DNA from: Methyloligella sp050110875
GTDB taxonomy: Bacteria > Pseudomonadota > Alphaproteobacteria > Rhizobiales > Methyloligellaceae
Direction of reading: 5' to 3'
DNA length: 64,000 nt
NCBI GenBank assembly: GCA_050110875.1
Contig: CP188828.1
Location: 1,302,001-1,366,000, forward strand
In this document: positions 33,540 to 42,041 of the stretch, piece by piece
Layout of the letters: every line of letters begins with the position of its first letter
Numbering within the stretch: the first letter of the stretch is position 1
The notes under the pieces: model-generated
Databases searched by the model: none
The model's input: only the letters and a program-made list of their open reading frames with translations
What the model was told of the DNA's origin: nothing
Translations under genes and position numbers: made by a program

Positions 33540-34514
33540 ATGCCGCTGTCGTCAGAATTTGCTTTGACGCGGCTAAGCACGCGCCTCTACGCTACCGCTA
33601 TGGGCGTTCAGTGTTGGGGGGCGCTGCTCTCCTGGGTGGCTCTCCCGGGTCTAATTGCAGGGTTGGTTCCGCTGGGGTGCATCGCCACCGCCGGACCGGC
33701 TCATGCGGTGCCCGTATCGATCGGTTCTCCTTCTTCCGATAACGACGACCCGTCTCTCGATCTTCGGTTCGCCAATGTCACGCCCGGCCAGCTTGCCGTG
33801 CTCGGGCCGGGCGATCCCGGCTGGTATGGCGAGGAGGCACCGGTCGCCGAGCGCGAGCCAATGGTTCCATTGGTGCCGCTTCCCGATCGGGCGCCCTTGC
33901 CAGGCATCGAAGCTCTCCCTGGACAGGGGCAAACGCCGCTCCCGGATCAGTCACCGATGCCCGGGGACGGACCGTCAGCCGGCGCGGCGAGGGGCTTGGA
34001 TGCCGAGGCGCTGTTCGCCGATCCCGCCGCCCGGTCTCAAATGCTGGACCAGCTCTACGATGCGCTGAGCAACAGTCCCGATGCCCAGGCGGCGGCACGG
34101 CTGCAAGATGCGATCGAAAAGATCTGGCTTCGGACCGGCAGTCCGACCATCGACGTGCTCTTGGGACGGGCCATTCTGCTCGGGCAGGAGGGGGATTACG
34201 AGCTCGCGCTGGAAATCCTGAATGCCGCTATTTCTCTTTCGCCCGACACGGCCGAGATCTGGCATCAGCGCGCCATGGTCCATTTCCTTCGCGAGGAGCA
34301 TACGGCGGCCCTGTCCGATCTTCGCCGGACGCTGGCTTTGGATCCGAAGCATTACGAGGCGATCAGCGGGCTGGGCCGGGTGCTGGAGCATCTGGGGCAG
34401 AAGGAGTCGGCGCTTGCCGTCTTCCGGAGAGCGCTGCAGATCAATCCATATCTGGAGCCGGCGCGGCTTGCGGTTGAGGAACTCTCCCGCGAGGTCGAGG
34501 GGCAGGATATTTAA
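33540..34514 (+). CDS. Exported TPR-repeat protein
   Basis: About 324 residues. A hydrophobic N-terminal segment ending in AGPAHAVPV looks like a signal peptide. A Pro/Gly/Asp-rich region (to about residue 150, PLPDRAPLPGIEALPGQGQ) follows, and then about three to four tetratricopeptide repeats (about 185-315, for example YELALEILNAAISLSPDTAE and ALSDLRRTLALDPKHYEAIS). Such periplasmic TPR proteins are scaffolds; the partner is unknown. Possible starts are a TTG at 33504, ATG at 33540 or ATG at 33600, the last giving the shortest signal. Confidence 0.8.
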   Translation: MPLSSEFALTRLSTRLYATAMGVQCWGALLSWVALPGLIAGLVPLGCIATAGPAHAVPVSIGSPSSDNDDPSLDLRFANVTPGQLAVLGPGDPGWYGEEAPVAEREPMVPLVPLPDRAPLPGIEALPGQGQTPLPDQSPMPGDGPSAGAARGLDAEALFADPAARSQMLDQLYDALSNSPDAQAAARLQDAIEKIWLRTGSPTIDVLLGRAILLGQEGDYELALEILNAAISLSPDTAEIWHQRAMVHFLREEHTAALSDLRRTLALDPKHYEAISGLGRVLEHLGQKESALAVFRRALQINPYLEPARLAVEELSREVEGQDI

Positions 34515-34650
34515 TCCACCGATTTCGATCGTCTCGGCCGATCTTCCTAACATTCTCGCAAGGCTGAAGAATTCGTCCCGGATCGTGCGGGGTGGAATGC
34601 CTATTCGACCGACATTTTATGCCTAATAGAGGTGCAACTTCTGGTTCCTA

Positions 34651-34687
34651 TTGACATATTGAGGAATGTCAGGAAATAATATTTCCT
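34651..34687 (+). promoter_or_regulatory. Promoter and palindrome of the small-protein/permease operon
   Basis: TTGACA (34651-34656) is followed 17 bp later by AAATAA (34674-34679). The latter lies inside an inverted repeat AGGAAAT-AAT-ATTTCCT (34671-34687). A palindrome over the -10 region is a typical place for a repressor. The 55 bp between here and the first ATG end in a GGGAGGAA ribosome site. Confidence 0.5.
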
Positions 34688-34741
34688 CCTGGGAAAGCTA
34701 AAAAATAAGTGCCCGGGAACGCATCAAGGGAGGAAATTACC

Positions 34742-35062
34742 ATGAGCCGCACCACATCGGAGCGGATCGATGCCCTATTCAGGCTCGACAGGCTATGCGC
34801 CATAGGCTTTGTCGTCGTGCTCTGGGCAACGGTCCTATACGTGTTCACGTCGATCATGCCATTCGTCGACGACACGAACGTCAAGATCGCTATCGGCGCC
34901 TCCGGCGCCGCCGTGCTGATCTTCAACACCGCCTCGATCTTCGCAATGATCCGGCACTACGCCGATGACAAAGACGAGATCTACGGCCTCGACATCCGCC
35001 ACAAAGACGCTCTCACCCTGCTCAAGAAGAGCGGCCGTCTCGAGCGTCAACTCGCGGAGTAA
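34742..35062 (+). CDS. Unknown two-span membrane protein, first gene of permease operon
   Basis: A 106-residue protein with two membrane segments (about 18-42, AIGFVVVLWATVLYVFTSI, and 48-69, IAIGASGAAVLIFNTASIF) and a charged C-terminal tail of about 35 residues (MIRHYADDKDEIYGLDIRHK). No family was recognised. GGGAGGAAATTACC precedes the ATG. The next gene starts 6 bp after its stop, so it is co-translated with it. Context suggests a subunit or accessory of the APC-type permease encoded last in the operon. Confidence 0.78.
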   Translation: MSRTTSERIDALFRLDRLCAIGFVVVLWATVLYVFTSIMPFVDDTNVKIAIGASGAAVLIFNTASIFAMIRHYADDKDEIYGLDIRHKDALTLLKKSGRLERQLAE

Positions 35063-35068
35063 TTCACA

Positions 35069-35464
35069 ATGGCAAAAGCATATCGTCCGCCGAAGCAAAG
35101 CAACTTCGGCCAATTCGTCGACTCCATTTTCCTGATCGCCCTCGTGTACGGCAGCCTGATGCTACCGCTCATGTTCAATTTCGGAGCGGGGGAAGAGGCT
35201 GCCGAGGCACCTGCCGAGCAGAGCGAGATAACCTGGCAATCTCTGCAGCAGAACGAGGTGATGCAGTCCCAGTGGGAGAAGCTGGGCTACGGACCGGCCG
35301 AGGCCGCCGAGCTCATCAATGCCCGCTTCGACTATTCCATCGAGCCGATCTCGCTGGGCATCACTGCTGCCGTCATCCTCGGCTATTTCCTGTTCGTCCT
35401 GAAATATTCCGAGAAGGAGTATCGGGACGTCATCGCCGAGCGGTTCGGCCGCACGCAGAAATAG
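35069..35464 (+). CDS. Unknown two-span membrane protein, second gene of permease operon
   Basis: A 131-residue protein with a membrane segment at about 16-38 (VDSIFLIALVYGSLMLPLMF), an acidic loop of about 50 residues rich in Glu and Ala, and a second segment at about 94-115 (SLGITAAVILGYFLFVLKY), then a short charged tail. The loop would face outside if both ends are cytoplasmic. No family was recognised. It sits between two other small membrane protein genes and the permease. Confidence 0.78.
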   Translation: MAKAYRPPKQSNFGQFVDSIFLIALVYGSLMLPLMFNFGAGEEAAEAPAEQSEITWQSLQQNEVMQSQWEKLGYGPAEAAELINARFDYSIEPISLGITAAVILGYFLFVLKYSEKEYRDVIAERFGRTQK

Positions 35465-35473
35465 GGGGAAACA

Positions 35474-35659
35474 ATGAGCGTTTGGACAATCGCCAGCTAT
35501 GCAGCTTGGGCGGTCTCCGCCTTGCTGCTCGGCTGGATGCTATTCGATTTGATCCGCGTCGGCGCTGTGTACGGCGAGGACTTCCTGATGAGTGCCCGCG
35601 AGGGCGAAGACGAGCTTCTGCATGAGGCAGAGGAAGAAGGGGAAGGGGGTCGCCAATGA
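35474..35659 (+). CDS. Unknown single-span small membrane protein, third gene of permease operon
   Basis: A 61-residue protein with one membrane segment (about 5-27, TIASYAAWAVSALLLGWMLF) and a strongly acidic C-terminus (ELLHEAEEEGEGGRQ). AGGGGGAAAC precedes the ATG. Its stop overlaps the permease start by four bases (ATGA), which couples their translation. Small single-span proteins fused to transporter operons often stabilise or regulate the transporter. No family was recognised. Confidence 0.75.
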   Translation: MSVWTIASYAAWAVSALLLGWMLFDLIRVGAVYGEDFLMSAREGEDELLHEAEEEGEGGRQ

Positions 35660-37050
35660 GCACGGCAACCGTTGCCGAGGACGGCAAGGACCGCCTCTTT
35701 CTACTCAAGGTGCTCGGCCCCATCCATGTGTGGGCGCTGGGCGTCGGTATCGTTCTGGTCGGCGAGTATATGGGCTGGAACTTCTCCGTCGGCAAAGGCG
35801 GCGCGCTCGGTTCGCTGATCGCCTGCTGGATCATCGGTCTGCTTTACACCTGCGTTGCGATGATCGATTCCGAAGTCACCTCCACGGTGGCGGCGGCCGG
35901 CGGGCAATACACCCAAGCCAAGCACATTATCGGGCCGTTGATGGCCTTCAATGTGGGGCTCTATCTCGTGATGGCCTACACCATGCTGGAGGCGGCCGAC
36001 GCGCTGATCGTGGGCGATCTGCTCACCCAGCTCGCAGCAGAAAGCGGGGTGACGGATTTCGATTCCCAAGCCTTCGTGGTGCTGACCATCGCGGTGCTGG
36101 CGTTCTTGAACTATCGCGGCGTTCTGATGACCCTTTCGGTCAACTTCCTGATCACCGCGATCGCGTTTCTCGCCATCATCGTGCTGTTCTTCGGCATCAC
36201 GCCTTGGAACGAGGGCGTCACGATCTTCCATGGGGAGCTTCTGACAGGGCTGCCATATGGATGGATCGGCGTGGTCGCGGCTCTGCAGTTCGGCATGTGG
36301 TACTACCTCGGCATCGAGGGCACCTGCCAAGCGGCAGAGGAGGTGCGCAGCGCGGGCCGTTCGATTCCGCTCGGCACCATGAGCGGCATGATCACGCTTC
36401 TGATCGCGGCCTCGCTCACCTGGTTTGTGGCCTCGGGCTTGCTGCCTTGGGAGTATCTCGGCCAGGCGACGGTGCCGCTTTACGACACCGCGCGCATGAC
36501 CGGCAGCCCGATGCTGCAGACCTTGCTCTTCGTAGGCACGCTGTTCGCGGCCGTGGCCTCGGCCAATGGCTGTATCAACGATGCTTCGCGGGCTTGGTTC
36601 TCCATGGGGCGCGATCGCTATATGCCGACCTGGTTCGGGGCGGTGCATCCGCGCTACCGCACGCCGTTCCGGGCCATCGTTTTCCTGATCCCCATCGCGG
36701 TGTCCTTCGCGTTCACCGGGCTGTTGGATCAGGTGATCACCTTCTCGATCCTGTCTGGTCTGCTCGGATACACGTTCATGTCGATCAACGTGATCAAGTT
36801 CCGGCGTAAATGGCCTCTCGGGGTCATCGACCGGGGCTATGTGCATCCGTTCCATCCGCTGCCGGCGCTGATGTTGCTGACTCTTTGCACAGCGACATAT
36901 TTCGCGACCTATCTCGGATACGGACCGCAGCTTCTGTCGATCATGGTGTTCTACATCATCGCATCGGTCTGGTTCGCCATGCACCGCTACAAGTTCGTGG
37001 CGCGGGGCGACCAGTTCACGATGACGTGGCCACGTCCGGCGGGGTACTGA
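35656..37050 (+). CDS. APC-superfamily permease (ethanolamine/amino-acid type)
   Basis: A 464-residue transporter with about 12 membrane segments. The first two helices contain LGPIHVWALGVGIVLVGEYM and a stretch rich in glycine, and helix 3 begins AAAGGQYTQAKHIIG, as in APC permeases. MWYYLGIEGTCQAAEEVRS in helix 6 is the family's substrate-helix break, close to ethanolamine permeases of the Eat type. The substrate cannot be fixed from sequence, and no eut genes are near. It is the fourth gene of a tightly packed operon with three small membrane proteins. Confidence 0.9.
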   Translation: MSTATVAEDGKDRLFLLKVLGPIHVWALGVGIVLVGEYMGWNFSVGKGGALGSLIACWIIGLLYTCVAMIDSEVTSTVAAAGGQYTQAKHIIGPLMAFNVGLYLVMAYTMLEAADALIVGDLLTQLAAESGVTDFDSQAFVVLTIAVLAFLNYRGVLMTLSVNFLITAIAFLAIIVLFFGITPWNEGVTIFHGELLTGLPYGWIGVVAALQFGMWYYLGIEGTCQAAEEVRSAGRSIPLGTMSGMITLLIAASLTWFVASGLLPWEYLGQATVPLYDTARMTGSPMLQTLLFVGTLFAAVASANGCINDASRAWFSMGRDRYMPTWFGAVHPRYRTPFRAIVFLIPIAVSFAFTGLLDQVITFSILSGLLGYTFMSINVIKFRRKWPLGVIDRGYVHPFHPLPALMLLTLCTATYFATYLGYGPQLLSIMVFYIIASVWFAMHRYKFVARGDQFTMTWPRPAGY

Positions 37051-37167
37051 CGGCGACTTCCTCGCTGGGCTTCCGGCGGCGGCCGTTTTTCCTCCAAGCC
37101 CTTCCAGGGGGAAAAGCGGTCCGCCCGCCGGCGCCGTCCGGCCGGATCACACCACAGAGGTTTTCAC

Positions 37168-37920
37168 ATGCTGCCTCATCTCATTCTCGTTCCCATGGCG
37201 GCCGTTCTGCTCTGGCTCTACCTGCGCGATAGGCGCGCCATCGGACAGGCCCGCGAATCGGTCTTGAGCGCTTGCGCCGGTCTTCTCGGGCCAGACGTTC
37301 ACACCCATTATCAGCAAGACGGTTTTCCGGTCGTCTCCGGCGATTACCGGGGAAACCGCAGCGTGCTCCGCGCCACGGTGGATACGCTGATCCTACGCAA
37401 GCTTCCGTCCCTCTGGCTGGAGGCTTCGATCCTCACGCCGATCCCCTATACCGCCCGGCTGAGCTATCTCGTCCGGCCGGTGAACACGGAATTCTTCTCG
37501 CCCTCGGCGCGCCTCGGCAGGCGGCTGGACATTCCAGCCGATTGGCCGCAAGAGGCCGCCATGCTGCGCACGGACGAAACGGGCACGCCGCCGCCGCTTA
37601 AGATCGTGGGCGAGCATATCAAACGGATTTGTAGCGACCGCCGGGTCAAGGAGGTGGTGGTGACCCCCCGCGGAATCCGCATCGTCTACCTGGCCGACGA
37701 GGGCGAGCGGGGGACTTATCTGCTGCTCCGCCAAGCCCGTTTCGGCCGCGGCCCGATCGATCCGGCGCTGGCCGGTTCGCTGCTCGACAGCGCGCTTGAA
37801 CTGGCGAAGGCGCTGGAAGCGGAAAAGAGATCTGCCGATTTGAGGCCTCAACTCCGACTGGTCCCCGAAACGGGACGGAAAGGACGTCATGAGCAAGACA
37901 GCGTCGCCCTCCAAGCCTGA
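37168..37920 (+). CDS. Unknown membrane-anchored protein
   Basis: A 250-residue protein with one N-terminal membrane segment (LPHLILVPMAAVLLWLYLRD) and a soluble domain of about 220 residues with mixed alpha/beta character. Its middle contains paired segments around VVSGDYRGNRSVLRATVDTL and RLSYLVRPVNTEFFSPSARL. No family was recognised. Its last 32 bases overlap the next gene in another frame, so the two are likely co-expressed. Confidence 0.65.
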   Translation: MLPHLILVPMAAVLLWLYLRDRRAIGQARESVLSACAGLLGPDVHTHYQQDGFPVVSGDYRGNRSVLRATVDTLILRKLPSLWLEASILTPIPYTARLSYLVRPVNTEFFSPSARLGRRLDIPADWPQEAAMLRTDETGTPPPLKIVGEHIKRICSDRRVKEVVVTPRGIRIVYLADEGERGTYLLLRQARFGRGPIDPALAGSLLDSALELAKALEAEKRSADLRPQLRLVPETGRKGRHEQDSVALQA

Positions 37921-38230
37921 GAAGGTCTCGCAGCCGCTGCATCCCTATCTGGTGATGCTCGTGGCGATCTTTCTGCCGGGTGTCGGACAGCTCCTCAACA
38001 ATCAGCCCCAGCGCGCGCTGGTGATGCTGTTCTTCATGGTGCTGCTGGGCATGGTGACCATGCATACGGCCGCCGCGGACGCCTCGTTCATCGGGCGGTA
38101 TGCCGGCGGCTTCGCGGTCTATTCGCTTTCGGTGCTGGATGCCTATCGCTGGGCCCGGCTGCGCTGGGAGATTGCCCGGAAGGAGCAGCAGGATAGGGGC
38201 GCCGATACCCGAGCGGCCGCCAAGGCGTAA
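37889..38230 (+). CDS. Unknown three-span membrane protein (TM2-like start)
   Basis: A 113-residue protein with hydrophobic segments at about 19-37 (PYLVMLVAIFLPGVGQLL), 44-60 (LVMLFFMVLLGMVTMHT) and 70-85. The motif FLPGVGQLLNNQPQRALVML resembles the first helix and turn of TM2-domain-like proteins. GGAAAGGACGTC precedes the ATG. It overlaps the end of the preceding gene and is convergent with pyk (23-bp gap). Function is unknown. Confidence 0.68.
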   Translation: MSKTASPSKPEKVSQPLHPYLVMLVAIFLPGVGQLLNNQPQRALVMLFFMVLLGMVTMHTAAADASFIGRYAGGFAVYSLSVLDAYRWARLRWEIARKEQQDRGADTRAAAKA

Positions 38231-38253
38231 TCGGTCAGCGCCCCAGTGGCCGG

Positions 38254-39690
38254 CTAAGCCGGCTGGTGGGAGCTGTCGCCGACCTTGGCAATGCGCAGCA
38301 TATTGGTGCCGCCGGATTTTCCGAAGGGCAGACCCGCGGAGATGATGATTTGATCGTCGTCCTGGGCGAATTCTTCCTCGAGCGCGATACGGCAGGCCTT
38401 GGCCACCATGTCGTCGACATCGCGCGGATCGCCGGTCAGCACGCAGTGGAGCCCCCAGACGATGGCGAGCTTCCGGCCGGTCGCCGGCACGGGCGTCAGC
38501 GCCAGGATCGGCTGGGGCGGCCGCTCGCGGGCGGCGCGGATGCTGGTCTGACCGGACGAGGTGTAGCAGACGATCGCGGCCAGGTTCAGGGTGTTGGCGA
38601 CGGTGCGCGCGGCCGCCGAGACCGCGTCGATGCCCGTGGCCTCGCGATAGATGTTCTGGGCGTGGATGATCGCCTCGTAGAGGGGATCGCGCTCCACTTC
38701 GATGGCCACCCGGTCCATGGTGGCGACCGCCTCAGCCGGGTATTTTCCGACAGCCGATTCGGCGGAGAGCATCACCGCGTCGGCGCCTTCGAAGACGGCG
38801 GTGGCGACGTCGGAGACCTCAGCGCGGGTCGGAACCGGCGAAGAAATCATGGATTCGAGCATCTGCGTGGCGACCACCACGGGCTTGCCGGCATTGCGGG
38901 CGGCGCGGGTGATCTGCTTCTGCAGGCCGGGCACCTTCTCCACCGGCATTTCGACGCCGAGATCGCCACGGGCGACCATGATGCCGTCGGCGAGCTCCAC
39001 GATGCCGGCGAGCTCGTTCACGGCTGCCGGCTTCTCGATCTTGGCCATCACGGCGGCGCGGCCGTCGACCAGACGCTGCGCATCGGCGATGTCGTCGGCG
39101 CGCTGCACGAAGGAGAGGGCGATCCAATCCACGCCCGTCTGGCAGGCGGCCTCGAGATCGGCGCGGTCCTTGTCGGTCATGGCGCCGACCGGGAGGACGG
39201 TATCGGGCAGGCTGACGCCCTTGCGGCTGCCGAGGGAGCCGCCGACGATCACCTCGGCATCGATTCGAACATCGCTGCAATCGACCACGCGGAGACGGAG
39301 CTTGCCGTCGTCGAGCAGCAGGGTGTGGCCCGGCTCGATGGCCTCGAAGATCTCGGGATGGGGCAGGTGGATGCGGCCCGACCCGTCGACGACCTCGCGG
39401 CGGACGAAGCCTACCACATCGCCTTCGGTGAGACGCATGGCGCCCGAATCGAAGGAGCCGACGCGCAGCTTCGGCCCCTGCAGATCGGCAAGGATGCCGA
39501 TGGGGCGCTGATATTCCTGCTCGAGCTCGCGGATGATGCTCTGGGTCTCAGCCATGCTCTCATGGCTGGTGTGGCTCATATTGATGCGAAACACATCCGC
39601 ACCCTTCTCGAAAAGGGTGCCCAAAGTCGCTCTGTTGTTTGATGCGGGTCCGAGAGTGGCGACGATCTTGACCCTTCGATTTCGCCTCAT
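38254..39690 (-). CDS. pyk: Pyruvate kinase
   Basis: It transfers phosphate from phosphoenolpyruvate to ADP in the last step of glycolysis. The 478-residue protein starts RRVKIVATLGPASNNRATL and has FRINMSHTSHESM, the catalytic-lysine region VMAKIEKPAAVNEL, the metal-binding MVARGDLGVEMPVEKVP, and a C-terminal domain with the regulatory fold. It overlaps the stop of the preceding DUF1036 gene by four bases (ATGA), so the two form one operon, as in other Hyphomicrobiales. Confidence 0.96.
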   Translation of the reverse strand: MRRNRRVKIVATLGPASNNRATLGTLFEKGADVFRINMSHTSHESMAETQSIIRELEQEYQRPIGILADLQGPKLRVGSFDSGAMRLTEGDVVGFVRREVVDGSGRIHLPHPEIFEAIEPGHTLLLDDGKLRLRVVDCSDVRIDAEVIVGGSLGSRKGVSLPDTVLPVGAMTDKDRADLEAACQTGVDWIALSFVQRADDIADAQRLVDGRAAVMAKIEKPAAVNELAGIVELADGIMVARGDLGVEMPVEKVPGLQKQITRAARNAGKPVVVATQMLESMISSPVPTRAEVSDVATAVFEGADAVMLSAESAVGKYPAEAVATMDRVAIEVERDPLYEAIIHAQNIYREATGIDAVSAAARTVANTLNLAAIVCYTSSGQTSIRAARERPPQPILALTPVPATGRKLAIVWGLHCVLTGDPRDVDDMVAKACRIALEEEFAQDDDQIIISAGLPFGKSGGTNMLRIAKVGDSSHQPA

Positions 39691-40157
39691 TGTGCGTTGT
39701 CTTCAGCGCCGGGATCGGTAAGGCGGACGGTCCAGTCACGCTCCTCACCGGTGTCTACTTCAAAGAAACCGGTTCGCTTATAGCCGCGCTTAACGCAATT
39801 TTTTGTGTCACGGATGGTGAACGCCTTGTCATCGGTGCACATGGAGAGGCTACCGGCCCATTCGCCACCCCGGTCGTAATCGACCGCGTGGAGATAATAA
39901 TACCGTGCGATGAGCACGCCTTTCAGCAGCGTCTCGCAGGTATGGGCGGCGACGTTCCACCATCCTTCGGTGGCCCAGCCTTCCTTGTCCTTATAGCCGA
40001 TGGCCACGCCGACACGGCTGGTGGTCGTATTGCACAGCTTCAGATCGGCATGGGCGGCGGTGCCGGTGGCGAGCAGAGGCGCCGCAGCCATGAAACAGAA
40101 AAGAAGACGAATCAGTTGTTTCCTCATGCGACCGGCAGCGTTGGCCGGGGTTCGCAT
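39687..40157 (-). CDS. DUF1036 exported protein
   Basis: A protein of about 156 residues with a signal peptide (MRKQLIRLLFCFMAAAPLL to TAAHA) and a DUF1036 domain (ADLKLCNTTTSRVGVAIGYK, then EGWWNVAAHTCETLLKG, and a final C-x-DD-K pattern). Four cysteines could form disulfides. The family is periplasmic and uncharacterised. The ATG at 40157 is used; ATGs at 40127 (right at the signal) and 40235 are alternatives. Its stop overlaps the pyk start, an arrangement that is common in relatives, though the reason is unknown. Confidence 0.85.
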   Translation of the reverse strand: MRTPANAAGRMRKQLIRLLFCFMAAAPLLATGTAAHADLKLCNTTTSRVGVAIGYKDKEGWATEGWWNVAAHTCETLLKGVLIARYYYLHAVDYDRGGEWAGSLSMCTDDKAFTIRDTKNCVKRGYKRTGFFEVDTGEERDWTVRLTDPGAEDNAQ

Positions 40158-40412
40158 CGATTTGGAAGCGACAGTCAAGTCTGAGCCTTTGGTCACGAAT
40201 GGATTGATGATACCGAACGGGTGCGTTTCTATCATCGGCGCGCCGGATTATAAGAGCAATTCACCCCCGCAAAAACCCGCCGCGCGATGGTTGGGAGAAT
40301 GGGTCGCAACGAGACCCTGCTCCCAGTCCTGCTCTTCGTGTTGTATAGGGGCTGAGGCTTTAACGAAAGGGCTTCGATCAGGAAGCCTGTAAAGGAGAAG
40401 AAGAGGCGTTCA

Positions 40413-41591
40413 GTGGAGCAGCGGGTCGCCCAGCACGAGCCAACCCAACCGCAAGAGCAATCCTACCGCTATATCGACGGCGATCTCTCCAGCGGGCTTA
40501 TCATTCTCTGCGACCACGCGGAGAACACGATTCCGGAGCGCTACGGGCAGCTGGGGCTGGAAAATGAGATCCTGCGGCGGCACATCGCCTACGATCCCGG
40601 CGCGCGGGGCGTGGCGGAGAAGCTGGCGGCACTGCTTGGCGCGCCGGCCCTGCTGACGCGATTTTCGCGCCTCCTGATCGACCCCAATCGCGGACCCCGG
40701 GATCCGACCCGGATCATGCAGATTTCCGACGGGGTGATCGTTCCGGGCAATGTCGGGCTTACGGCGGAAGAGCGCCAGGCACGAATCGATAGCTTCTATC
40801 AGCCCTATCACGATGCCATCGACGCGCTGATCGATCAGGGCATCGCGGGCGGGCGCGTGCCGGCCCTGCTCGCCATCCACAGCTTCACGCCGGCTTGGAA
40901 AGGCGTGCCGCGACCGTGGCATGCCACCGTTTTGTGGGACAAGGACGGACGGTTGCCCCAGCCGCTGCTGGCCGGGCTGAAAGCCGAGCCGGATATCGTC
41001 TCGGACGAAAACGTGCCCTATAGCGGGGAATTGGAGGGCGATACGCTCAATCGCCACGGAACGCGGCGCGGCATCGCCCATGCGCTGATCGAGCTCCGGC
41101 AAGACCTGATCGGAACCGAACGGGAGCAGACGGAATGGGCCGAGCGCCTGGCCCGGATCGTCGGTGCGGTGATGGCGAACAAAGCGGTTGCCGAGGCGAT
41201 CGACGGGATCGCGAGTTCCGGGGGCAGCAGCGAGCGGGTTTCAGGCCGTCCCGCGCCGGGCAAGACCGGCGGCAGCGGCGGGCTTCATGTGGAAGAGGCG
41301 GAAAAGAAGGCGGCCGCAGAGCCCGAAGATGCGGCGAAGCCCGCGATCGACGCGGCGCTGCGCACGGAGCTGGAAGCGGCGACTTTCCGACGTCTGCGGG
41401 ACCACTTGAGAGACCGCACGGATGTGCAGAATATCGATCTGATGGAGCTGGCCGGGTTCTGCCGCAACTGTCTTTCCAACTGGTACAGAGAGGCGGCGGA
41501 GGCGAAGGGCGTCACCTTGTCGAAGGAGGAGGCGCGAGAGATCGTCTACGGCATGGCCTATGCAGAGTGGAAGGCCAAATATCAGAAATAA
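40413..41591 (+). CDS. N-formylglutamate amidohydrolase fused to a DUF1244 domain
   Basis: A 392-residue two-part protein. Residues about 20-260 are an N-formylglutamate amidohydrolase (FGase) domain: LIILCDHAENTIPERYG, LLIDPNRGPRDPTRIM, IHSFTPAWKGVPRPWHATV and RHGTRRGIAHALIE. A Ser/Gly then Glu/Ala/Lys-rich linker (about 268-316) leads to a complete DUF1244 domain (about 317-392) with AGFCRNCLSNWYREAAE and EIVYGMAYAEWKAK. In most alphaproteobacteria DUF1244 is a separate small gene next to this one, so the fusion is notable. No frameshift is needed to read through. A DUF2312 gene follows. Confidence 0.9.
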   Translation: MEQRVAQHEPTQPQEQSYRYIDGDLSSGLIILCDHAENTIPERYGQLGLENEILRRHIAYDPGARGVAEKLAALLGAPALLTRFSRLLIDPNRGPRDPTRIMQISDGVIVPGNVGLTAEERQARIDSFYQPYHDAIDALIDQGIAGGRVPALLAIHSFTPAWKGVPRPWHATVLWDKDGRLPQPLLAGLKAEPDIVSDENVPYSGELEGDTLNRHGTRRGIAHALIELRQDLIGTEREQTEWAERLARIVGAVMANKAVAEAIDGIASSGGSSERVSGRPAPGKTGGSGGLHVEEAEKKAAAEPEDAAKPAIDAALRTELEAATFRRLRDHLRDRTDVQNIDLMELAGFCRNCLSNWYREAAEAKGVTLSKEEAREIVYGMAYAEWKAKYQK

Positions 41592-41753
41592 GTCCCTGAT
41601 ATCTCTATGCATTTCATGATCGTTGCAGGCCGCCTTTGGATAGCTTGGATTTCCCGTTCACGACGCTTGCGGGGCGAAAGCGCCGCCGCCTAAGCTCGTC
41701 TTTCGATTCGCTTTCACCCGTTCATCAGCCTTTCAGTTCAGTGAGGTCCACAC

Positions 41754-42023
41754 GTGTCGCTTCATTCGTCAGCCAAGGATCAGCTCCGCACGATCGTCGC
41801 CCGCATCGAGCGCCTGGAAGAGGAGAAGGCGGCGCTGGCCGCCGATCTGAAGGAGGTCTATGCCGAGGCCAAGGCCAACGGCTTCGATACCAAGGCGCTG
41901 AAATCCGTGATCCGGATCCGCAAGCAGGACGAGGAGAAGCGGAAAGAGGAGGAGGCGGTGCTGACCACCTATCTCCATGCGCTCGGCATGGATGACGACG
42001 AGGGCGAGGTGGCGGCCGCGTAG
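41754..42023 (+). CDS. DUF2312-family protein (GapR-like)
   Basis: An 89-residue protein starting from GTG. Its core (AKDQLRTIVARIERLEEEKA, then ADLKEVYAEAKANGFDTKAL and IRIRKQDEEKRKEEEA) is the DUF2312 family, which includes the Caulobacter chromosome-associated protein GapR that binds overtwisted AT-rich DNA ahead of polymerases. The helical, dimer-forming N-terminal part and the basic turn KSVIRIRK are present. Linkage to the DUF1244 gene is a known alphaproteobacterial neighbourhood. Confidence 0.9.
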   Translation: MSLHSSAKDQLRTIVARIERLEEEKAALAADLKEVYAEAKANGFDTKALKSVIRIRKQDEEKRKEEEAVLTTYLHALGMDDDEGEVAAA

Positions 42024-42041
42024 ATTGCGGTTGCCTGCGGC

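Noticed and set aside
40413..41591. The amidohydrolase-DUF1244 join as a frameshift or missed stop
   Set aside because: The frame is continuous, the linker is low complexity with coding-like codon use, and both domains are complete, so a real fusion is more likely.
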